From NCBI RefSeq assembly GCF_016612505.1, contig NZ_JAENRR010000001.1, positions 186,001 to 250,000 of the forward strand: DNA of 64,000 nt, in the 5' to 3' direction. The notes beneath the pieces are model-generated. The model was not told the origin of the DNA. It saw nothing but the letters and a program-made list of their open reading frames with translations, and ran no database searches. Made by a program: the position numbers and the translations under genes. The first letter of the stretch is position 1, and every line of letters begins with the position of its first letter. Source of the stretch: Carboxylicivirga marina. GTDB taxonomy: Bacteria > Bacteroidota > Bacteroidia > Bacteroidales > Marinilabiliaceae. Below are positions 47,301 to 56,947 of the stretch, one piece after another.

Positions 47301-49162
47301 CCTGATGAGTTGGGTGTGGTGTTTGTCGGACCACTGATTAGCCCCGGTGCAGTAGGAACATCACTAACAGTCACAACAGTAGCTGCAGAAGACGGGCTGG
47401 TACAAGCATTTTCAGTAATCGTAACCGTATAACTTCCGCTTGTTGAGACAACAATAGAAGGAGTTGTGGCTCCTGTACTCCACAAGTAAGTACCGGATGA
47501 GGCACTTGAGGTTAGTGTAACAGTTCCCGGAGAACAAAAAGCAGTTGCCCCGTCTGCTGATATGGCAGGTGCTGAAGGAGTGGCATTAATTGTAATAGTT
47601 ATAGCATAAATACCACTTGAAAGTCCGGTGCTGAAATTTTTCACTGTCAAATCCGCATTATATGTACCGGCAGCGGCGCCGGCTGGCACTACCAAAACAA
47701 TCGGACTGCCTGTAAGTGCTTCATCAGTCACATCTAAAAAACCATTCGATGGGGCAGAGCCTTTATAACCTATGCTGTATAAATCAGGGCTATTGCTTGT
47801 TGCACTATAGGGTATATTGGCAGTTGTTTCTCCCTGACAAACAATCGGATTAGCATCATCAATGCTTATGGTCGGCGGTGCTGCCACCACTGTTACAGCC
47901 ACTATTGAAGAAGAGCTTGTTCCACATGAATTAGTTGCAGTCACCGTAATATCTCCATCCTGCCCCACCGTACCTGAGCTCACAGAAATTGAAGTTCCTC
48001 CCTGACCTGAATCGATTGTCCAGCCAACGGGCACAGTCCAAGAATAAGATGTGGCATAAGTAACCGAGCTAATACTATAAACTATACCGGAACTGGTGGG
48101 TGATACTGATGTAGAACCGCTAATTGCTCCGGGAGTGGCAGGAGCCGGAGGATCAACTGTAATGGTTATTGCATAAGGATCGCTCACCAATCCACTACCG
48201 GAATTCCGAACAGTCAGATCAGCATTATAGGTTCCAGGTGTCGCAGTTGCAGGCACTGTTATTGTAATCGGGCTTGCCGCTAAAGCACTGTTTGTTACAT
48301 CCGAAAAGCTTTCTGCTTCTGCTGTAGCATCAAAGTTAATACTGTACTGATCAGGTATACCGGTAGTTGCTGAATACGTTAAATCGGCATTGGTAATTCC
48401 CTGGCAAACGGATGGATTAACTCCGAGAGTAATCGTTGGGTTTGTTGGTGCAGCTTCAACAGTAACAGCAAATGTTTGTGCAATACTTGATCCACAACTG
48501 TTAACAGCAGTTACCGTGATGTCACCATTATCACCTGCATTTCCGGAAGTTACAGAAATGGATGTTGAATTCTGACCAGCGTCAATTAACCAGTTAGCAT
48601 TTGGAACCGTCCAAGTGTATCCAGTTGCATCCGCTACCGGACTAATACTATATGTAATGCCAGATGTATTCTCTACCACAGGTGTAGTTCCACTAATGCC
48701 GCCGGGCTGCACAGGAGCCGGTGGCTCAATTGTTACTGCTTGGGTACCCGTCACCAGCAAACCGGCACTTCCACACCCACTTGCAGTTGCAGCCCAGGTT
48801 ATTTCTACATAATAGTACAAGGTACCAATATCACTTGATGAAGGTGTATAATTAAAACTTGTTGTTCCTGTATTTGAACTGACAGATAACACCTCAGTTC
48901 CTCCTGAATTAGAATTTACGCTGTTAGAGAACCATCTAACAGTAATATTTGTATTCTGAGGCTGACCATTACCAACTGAACAATTACTAAAACTAACTGT
49001 CAAACTACCAGTAGCATCATTCTGACAATAAGTAGCACTCCCGGTAAAACCCGTAACTGAAGTAGGATATGAAACTTTTGCTGCATTAGCCTTAAAATTT
49101 ATAACAGGCAGGATTCCTATTAAAACAATTAGTAAGCTTTTTTTAATGATTATATTTAACAT
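44357..49162 (-). CDS. Giant exported 17-haem cytochrome with N-terminal PKD/Ig-like modules
   Basis: 1601 residues. A signal peptide ends near FKANAAK. Residues about 30-875 are repeated PKD-like/Ig-like beta modules (recurring NPSVCQG..YSAT and SYSWTVPVGWTIDSGQG). Residues about 887-1492 carry 15 CXXCH sites plus two CX4CH sites (both CSNVYCH), the latter paired with CXXCH as in the Geobacter CxxxxCH...CXXCH domain (TIGR01904-like, from memory). The last 100 residues have no T9SS sorting domain I can see and end with two more cysteines. Expected in the periplasm or on the outside of the cell as an electron-carrying wire or terminal reductase. 27 bases after the NHL/PKD protein gene; the next gene downstream is a CcsBA. 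Confidence 0.9.
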   Translation of the reverse strand: MLNIIIKKSLLIVLIGILPVINFKANAAKVSYPTSVTGFTGSATYCQNDATGSLTVSFSNCSVGNGQPQNTNITVRWFSNSVNSNSGGTEVLSVSSNTGTTSFNYTPSSSDIGTLYYYVEITWAATASGCGSAGLLVTGTQAVTIEPPAPVQPGGISGTTPVVENTSGITYSISPVADATGYTWTVPNANWLIDAGQNSTSISVTSGNAGDNGDITVTAVNSCGSSIAQTFAVTVEAAPTNPTITLGVNPSVCQGITNADLTYSATTGIPDQYSINFDATAEAESFSDVTNSALAASPITITVPATATPGTYNADLTVRNSGSGLVSDPYAITITVDPPAPATPGAISGSTSVSPTSSGIVYSISSVTYATSYSWTVPVGWTIDSGQGGTSISVSSGTVGQDGDITVTATNSCGTSSSSIVAVTVVAAPPTISIDDANPIVCQGETTANIPYSATSNSPDLYSIGYKGSAPSNGFLDVTDEALTGSPIVLVVPAGAAAGTYNADLTVKNFSTGLSSGIYAITITINATPSAPAISADGATAFCSPGTVTLTSSASSGTYLWSTGATTPSIVVSTSGSYTVTITENACTSPSSAATVVTVSDVPTAPGLISGPTNTTPNSSGNVYSISSVTGADDYTWSVPVGWTINSGQGTTSVSFTSGSEGQNGNITVTANNTCGSSTASVLAVTSSVASSPPTITLSANPSVCQGTTSVGLTYSATTESPDLYSINFSDFAEGQGFVDVVDASLTASPISITVPGGAGVASYGTILSVKNSSTGLSSGNYVFQLDVITTPAIPSVIYGTTNAWPGTTGLRYNVPAVESATSYNWTVPAGWSIESGDGTSVIYVTSGSDGQNGDITVTASNACGTSVAAVKSVVSATPTDHSTTNCTSCHFTHNALGEGLSASTENFLQCQSCHISTGIASNKAFDSSDKAVPGTGGNSHAWDVNAVNTTYETNIPTPADGELAIRVVDGKIMCSTCHDQHNSAAASPYLRVDNTNDVMCKNCHSARNVGRYADDNGNKGSHPVGIVMDTSSDQIVDNPTLAANGEQINCSSCHGVHDVAGGTLTTDGNLLKAANDGTLCLDCHEGAMTHKSLSCLVCHKVHNTNKDNIYMVNDVVNGSTVVFPSLTSFADGDGTYDGICEVCHVDDGTPLKYHRADGSGSSHNDGANCTSCHPHDGGFAPSAGACHSCHDASTPYEYPLASEGYTEGAHSLHVGTYEYKCSTCHFGHGQGGGAEASHPSSSKDVVFDPSGLAAAGGASPSWNGTSCSNVYCHSDGAGTYATVPAWDGGVIACGDCHAADASMHGGTGAHNKHTDGTLYSYNCTTCHQAGHVNGTRGDVGFDLSGLATRNGADANTPSYAGNGGTCSNVYCHSTGTTANRGFSGVAEWNPSAAFSPITYATTPNWVGGSLTTCSACHDGPTEMPAAPNYTIQEGTSTGQVTDVNTTSQYPSTGAHGSNTGAHNSPDQLISLDEASYGDGITHSWLAVQCFWCHNNDAGASSGEAKKQGTYSTSRHVDGSVWFYPSWYGYYGHGEYVGSGKAPAYNTFDTEAECDALGANYVWHSDPDIASGRNIGTMIPGLGYQWSGPTNAHCGNGKNCW
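46560..49000 (-). repeat. Intragenic PKD/Ig-like module repeats in the 17-haem gene
   Basis: Several successive modules share the words VCQG, YSATT..PD.YSINF and WTVPVGWTI.SGQG and TVTATNSCGTS. They arise from coding repeats, not a separate element. Confidence 0.75.
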
Positions 49163-49189
49163 ATCATCAATATTTCCAATATTAACTTC

Positions 49190-52168
49190 TTACTTTGAAA
49201 TTACAACTTTCGATGTATAACTCGTTGTTCCATCGCTTAGCCTTATATTATATACACCGGATGAATAAGCTTTCATATCCAGCTTATTAATACCATTTCC
49301 TTCTATCTGTTTAGTAATAATTAATTCACCAAACATATTAATCACTTCCAGTGTATAAACAGACTTGTCACCTTCAGATACCCGAATAGTAAACTCACCA
49401 TCGGAAGGATTCGGATAGATAGCAAAACCATACTTTATTATCTGATCCTCTATGGATGTTACAAGCACCTGGACCTGTTCGGAATAGGTGATTGAACCAC
49501 AATCGGCACTACTTGCTGTTAACTGTACGTTATACGTACCTGAATTGGAATACGTGTGAACCGGATCTACTTCATTTGAGGTATTCCCATCTCCAAAATC
49601 CCATTCATAAGAGGTGGCATTAGAAGAATTATTAAAGAATGAAAGCTCCAATATATTAGCTGAATGATCAAAAGCAGCAATCGGTTTATCAACTACATCA
49701 ATTTGAGCAGCTCCATTTATACATATTCCTGCCCCACTTGGATCACTTACATCTGCAATTTCATATAATCCGGGTTCTGTAGCTTCAATTATATAATTTG
49801 GGTTATCGGTATCAATAGAAATAGCGTTAGCTCCATCACGCGTATAGGTGAATTGCCAAGGAGCTATACCTTTTAATTCAAGCTGTATTTGAGTGCTATT
49901 ACCTTCACAAATTGTGGCATCTGATGAAATAATATTTGCAGATGGAGAAGAATGAACAATTTCAGGGTAGCTGGCGAATTTACCATCATTTGTACAGTGA
50001 ACATCAGTAACCTTGATGATTTCATAGATACCTGCCTTAGAAGTATTAAGATCATACAAGGAAGTTGTAGCTATTGAACTGGTAATCGTATCCCTATCAT
50101 CAATATGATAGATAAAGCTCCATGGCCCTTGCCCTAATAATGACACTTCTAAATCAGTTGTTTCTCCCGGACAAATAAACACTTGTTTTCTACCTAAAGT
50201 AAATGTGGCATCCGGTAAGGCATGTACAACAATAGTTTTACTTCCATTAAGCGTTTGAGCGGCACAATAAACTGAACATAACTCGGTAAGCTCAACAACA
50301 CCCGCCTGAGCTACTTTCAACTGATATGGATTACTGTAAATATCAGTGATGGTAACAGGATTTAGTCCATCAATTGTATATGTCAGGCTCCAGGGAGCTG
50401 TTCCCGTCAGGTCAATTTCAACAACTCCTTCTTCTCCTTCGCAAATGTTTATCGTTTCTGGTACAATGTTCGAACTGACAAGCGGTTCAACAATAATATT
50501 CACTATACCTTCGGTACAAGTACCTGATTGCACAACATCAGAGATGGATAATATCTCATAAGAACCGCTTGTGTTAACAGATAACAAGTGAGGATTATCA
50601 CTTGTAGTGACCTGATAGGTCTGCAACCCATCGGTATATTCAAAGTCCCAGGGACCAACACCTGAAAGATTCACTTCAATAGTAAAGGATGCACCGTTAC
50701 ATAAAATTACATCTTCTGATTGAATAAGTGCTGATGGCAATCCATTATCAGATACTGTGAACGGAGCACCACTTATAGTACCTACACATTGGCCGGCATC
50801 ACTTAACTGAGTAATGGTATATGCACCAAACTCATTAACTGACAGTTGCCGGCTTGGCTGTTCTGTTGTTTCAGTAAAATGCTCAATCCCATCAATGGCA
50901 TAGGTATATGTCCAAGGTCCTGTGCCGGTAAAAGCAATATCCATTGCGGTTGATTCTCCCGGACAAATCACAACATCTGAAGAAGTAATAAGAGCTGTTG
51001 GTAATACGTTCTCAGCTATATTTGCACTTCCAATAAATTTGGTACCATAAAAGTTGGCATCTATCAATTCTGTCACTTCATATAATCCGGGAGTGGTCAC
51101 TTCCAGAAAGAAAGTATTCGACTCCGGATCTTCGGTAATATTCTCCAGTGTTACAGGGTTCTCTCCATCAATGGTATAAGTAAACGTCCAGGGTGATGTA
51201 CCTGTAAAGTCAATCTCAATCTTTTCAGATGCTCCTCCACAAATCACACCTTCTTGTGTGATAAACTCAGCAGTTGGCAGTGTTTCATTGGCATAAAACA
51301 CTTCAACATTACCGGTATTTAATGATGTAATGTATGCCCTGTTGTACTTATTCAATACAATATCAATGGGCACATTTAAACTCCCATTATTTTCACCATA
51401 GCTACCAAATCTACTGACGAAAGAACCGGACTCATCAAATATACTAACGACCGATTGGTAAGGATCTACCACGTAGATTAGGCCCTTATCACTCACAGCT
51501 AAACCTTGTATTCTGGTAAACTCTCCATCGCTATTTCCTGACTTACCAAAGCTACCATTTATGGTTCCATCAAGCTCACAGAACCAAACTTTAACAGGCA
51601 GTTTAAAACCGGAACCAATACCACCATGTTCAGAAACTAAAAGTCGCTTGTTCTTTTTATCGTATGCAATACCTACAGGATAAGTAAATGTTCCGTTCCC
51701 AAAGTCGTTGATATGACTCCCTTCTGAATCAAGCACAACAATGCGTCTGTATTCTTTATCAACTACATACAGATTATCAGCCTCATCAAAAACCATATCT
51801 GTGGGTTGCTGAACACCTTCGAAAAACTGAGTTAAACTGCCATTTTCCCCAAGGCGATAAATAATACCAGTCTGGCCATCTCCAATATACACCTGATTTT
51901 GAGAATTTACAGCTACTGCAATTGCTTTTATGGATAACTGGTAAGTATTGTGCAACAGTCCTTGCGGGGTATATACCATTACCTTTTTATTATCAGGCTC
52001 TGTTACATACAAATAACCATCAGTACCTATAGCAATGCGCAATGGGCTCTGCAAACCGATACTGATGCTTGCCTGATGATTAATATGTAAAGGAGAATTT
52101 TGCCCTGCGGCACTGATAGCAGTCAGAACTGCAAAAATAAGGCATATAGATTTTAGGAACTGATTCAC
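49190..52168 (-). CDS. Secreted NHL-propeller / Ig-like / PKD protein with T9SS sorting domain
   Basis: 992 residues. Signal peptide to about residue 22 (LTAISAAGQ). Residues about 35-290 form an NHL-type six-bladed propeller (GTDGYLYVTEPDNKKVMVYT, DEADNLYVVDKEYRRIVVLD, VSDKGLIYVVDPYQSVVSIF). About 300-830 are Ig-like repeats built on GTGPWTYTYAIDG and a following short strand pair. A PKD domain (YEWDFGDGNTSNEVDPVHTY, about 850-870) precedes a type A T9SS C-terminal domain (YPNPSDGEFTIRVSEGDKSV). No haem sites. Probably surface-exposed, perhaps scaffolding the cytochromes. A weak promoter-like pair lies upstream (52255-52287), so it may head a sub-operon with the 17-haem gene. Confidence 0.88.
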   Translation of the reverse strand: MNQFLKSICLIFAVLTAISAAGQNSPLHINHQASISIGLQSPLRIAIGTDGYLYVTEPDNKKVMVYTPQGLLHNTYQLSIKAIAVAVNSQNQVYIGDGQTGIIYRLGENGSLTQFFEGVQQPTDMVFDEADNLYVVDKEYRRIVVLDSEGSHINDFGNGTFTYPVGIAYDKKNKRLLVSEHGGIGSGFKLPVKVWFCELDGTINGSFGKSGNSDGEFTRIQGLAVSDKGLIYVVDPYQSVVSIFDESGSFVSRFGSYGENNGSLNVPIDIVLNKYNRAYITSLNTGNVEVFYANETLPTAEFITQEGVICGGASEKIEIDFTGTSPWTFTYTIDGENPVTLENITEDPESNTFFLEVTTPGLYEVTELIDANFYGTKFIGSANIAENVLPTALITSSDVVICPGESTAMDIAFTGTGPWTYTYAIDGIEHFTETTEQPSRQLSVNEFGAYTITQLSDAGQCVGTISGAPFTVSDNGLPSALIQSEDVILCNGASFTIEVNLSGVGPWDFEYTDGLQTYQVTTSDNPHLLSVNTSGSYEILSISDVVQSGTCTEGIVNIIVEPLVSSNIVPETINICEGEEGVVEIDLTGTAPWSLTYTIDGLNPVTITDIYSNPYQLKVAQAGVVELTELCSVYCAAQTLNGSKTIVVHALPDATFTLGRKQVFICPGETTDLEVSLLGQGPWSFIYHIDDRDTITSSIATTSLYDLNTSKAGIYEIIKVTDVHCTNDGKFASYPEIVHSSPSANIISSDATICEGNSTQIQLELKGIAPWQFTYTRDGANAISIDTDNPNYIIEATEPGLYEIADVSDPSGAGICINGAAQIDVVDKPIAAFDHSANILELSFFNNSSNATSYEWDFGDGNTSNEVDPVHTYSNSGTYNVQLTASSADCGSITYSEQVQVLVTSIEDQIIKYGFAIYPNPSDGEFTIRVSEGDKSVYTLEVINMFGELIITKQIEGNGINKLDMKAYSSGVYNIRLSDGTTSYTSKVVISK

Positions 52169-52254
52169 GCTGTATTTGTTTTTGATGATATTTTTTTACG
52201 GAGCGCTGGTCATTAATGTTGCCACTTAACTACACCTTTATCAATGTAATCATT

Positions 52255-52287
52255 CATTTATACCCAGTCTGAATTAACACAACCAAA
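52255..52287 (-). promoter_or_regulatory. Weak promoter-like pair before the NHL/PKD gene
   Basis: TTTG (52287-52284), 21 bases, TATAAATG (52262-52255) on the minus strand, two mismatches to TAnnTTTG. This 178-base gap is the largest inside the cluster, which makes a start here plausible. Confidence 0.25.
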
Positions 52288-52305
52288 TTCGGCTGTCGAA
52301 ACATT

Positions 52306-52330
52306 TGAATAGGGACTTAATCCCCATTCA
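52306..52330 (-). other. Hairpin downstream of the OB-fold pair
   Basis: TGAATGGGGA can pair with TCCCTATTCA (one mismatch) around five bases, 17 bases past the stop of the second OB-fold gene. No T-run, so a weak terminator or processing site. Confidence 0.4.
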
Positions 52331-52346
52331 CATGCTTATATTTGAA

Positions 52347-53063
52347 TTAGTTTTGAATCTTAGCCTCTTCAATTATTAATTCATACTTGTAGCCAGCTCC
52401 AAAATCTTTATCTATGGCAACCACTCCCTCTAGCATCACGACTGAATTTAATTCAATCAGTTCTGAAGTTGTTATCGTTATATCATAATTAGCGCCGTCT
52501 TTCATTTTCGTTCCATCCTGAATATGAATCCAGTTCTTGTTCATAATGTGGTTATTGACCTTCACCACTTTTCCTTTCACAAGAACCTTTTGCCCACGAT
52601 ACTTTTCTTTGTTTTCAAACAAGTCGTTAAGCATAAGCTGACCTTCTGTGACGTCAATAGAAATGGCTTCATTGGAAACAACCTTTTTAGCTCCGCTATG
52701 CGTATGGGCGTGTGTTGTTTTGCCATGCAATGCATTTAAAAAGTAGATGGTTTCGAAGGTACGGTCTAGTTCCTTGCTCGTAAAGTTATCCATTCGCATT
52801 TCATCAGCATAATGATAGGTCTCACCCACTTTAATATCAGCTTTTGAAATTGCAAACCATTTTTCTTCTTCGCCTTCTGTTGCTCTTACATAGGTATATT
52901 GACCTCCTTGAATAACTTCCTGTGCCACCACATTATTCATTCCGGTTTCAACAGCTTCACCTGGCTCCTGACCTGCCTTTTTTTGTTTAATATTTGAGTT
53001 ACATGCAGTCGCAACTATTACTAACAAAACAACACCTAAAACTTTCATTAACTTGCTTATCAT
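52347..53063 (-). CDS. OB-fold lipoprotein of the cytochrome cluster, copy 2
   Basis: 238 residues. Lipobox Cys in IVATACNSN. Two parts: residues about 45-120 (YTYVRATEGEEEKWFAISK...VGETYHYADEMRMDNFTSKE) and a C-terminal tRNA_anti-like OB-fold (about 155-238: GQKVLVKGKVVKVNNHIMNK, NWIHIQDGT, VVMLEGVVAIDKDFGAGYKY). A His-rich linker (THAHTHSG) joins them. It is clearly a paralogue of the next gene upstream. Periplasmic OB-fold proteins of this kind lie near cytochrome genes in other bacteria as far as I know; nucleic-acid binding is unlikely outside the cell. Role unknown. Confidence 0.8.
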   Translation of the reverse strand: MISKLMKVLGVVLLVIVATACNSNIKQKKAGQEPGEAVETGMNNVVAQEVIQGGQYTYVRATEGEEEKWFAISKADIKVGETYHYADEMRMDNFTSKELDRTFETIYFLNALHGKTTHAHTHSGAKKVVSNEAISIDVTEGQLMLNDLFENKEKYRGQKVLVKGKVVKVNNHIMNKNWIHIQDGTKMKDGANYDITITTSELIELNSVVMLEGVVAIDKDFGAGYKYELIIEEAKIQN

Positions 53064-53082
53064 ACTGTTTATTTTTTAATAA

Positions 53083-53787
53083 TTATTCGTCAATCCTTTT
53101 TCCTTCCTCAAGAATAATATCGTATCTATATCCGTAACCAAAATCTTTGTCCACTACAACTGTTGCCTCAAAGATAACAACATCCCCAACCTTTACTTCG
53201 TGCGATGTGGTAACAATCAGTTTTTTACTTCCGTTGAATTCGGTACCATCCTGTATATGCACCCAGTTACAATTTAATATTGACTGGTTGTACTTAACCA
53301 CCTGTCCTTTCACTACTACTTGTTGCCCTTCATATCTGGCTACATCAGCCAATAGCTTAGCTATTGGTATGCTATTGGCATCGTGTTCAATATTTACAGG
53401 CTCTATCTTTGTATCTGCGGGCTTGTTAGCACTGGCTGCCTCATGATAGGTGGCGCTATTAGGCGGAAAATCATGAATAGCTGCTAAGAAAATTACTTTC
53501 TTAAATACCCGGTCCAACTCCCCACTTTTAAAATCGCGCATTTCCATGCCATCCGGATAATAGTAGGTGGCTCCCAGCTTCACCTCTCTTTTACGAACAG
53601 CCAGCCAATTTAACGAATCGCCTTCCAGCATCTGTATATAAGTGTATGCACTGGTATTCAATACTTCTTTGACAATGCCCTTATGTACGTTTCCCTTATA
53701 AACACTCTCAGCTTTACTTGTATGATGATGTTGTGCATTAATATTTCCTGCAAAGCACAATAGAAATATTATTATTGATATTCTCAT
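53083..53787 (-). CDS. OB-fold exported protein of the cytochrome cluster, copy 1
   Basis: 234 residues with a cleavable signal peptide (MRISIIIFLLCFAGNINAQ) and no lipobox, unlike its paralogue 19 bases downstream. Same plan: YTYIQMLEGDSLNWLAVRKR...LGATYYYPDGMEMRDFKSGE, then HDFPPNSATYHE, then an OB-fold GQQVVVKGQVVKYNQSILNC, NWVHIQDGTEF and FEATVVVDKDFGYGYRYDII. The mature N-terminus is HHHTSK. One copy soluble, one lipid-anchored suggests a divided role. 12 bases after the CcsBA stop, so translationally linked to it. Confidence 0.8.
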   Translation of the reverse strand: MRISIIIFLLCFAGNINAQHHHTSKAESVYKGNVHKGIVKEVLNTSAYTYIQMLEGDSLNWLAVRKREVKLGATYYYPDGMEMRDFKSGELDRVFKKVIFLAAIHDFPPNSATYHEAASANKPADTKIEPVNIEHDANSIPIAKLLADVARYEGQQVVVKGQVVKYNQSILNCNWVHIQDGTEFNGSKKLIVTTSHEVKVGDVVIFEATVVVDKDFGYGYRYDIILEEGKRIDE

Positions 53788-53799
53788 AACATTTTACTT

Positions 53800-56880
<3,081 letters not shown>

Positions 56881-56947
56881 TCCTAACTTTTTAATTAATT
56901 TATCTATAATGCTACAGGCATTTTGAAAAACGAAGATCTCCTCTCCT

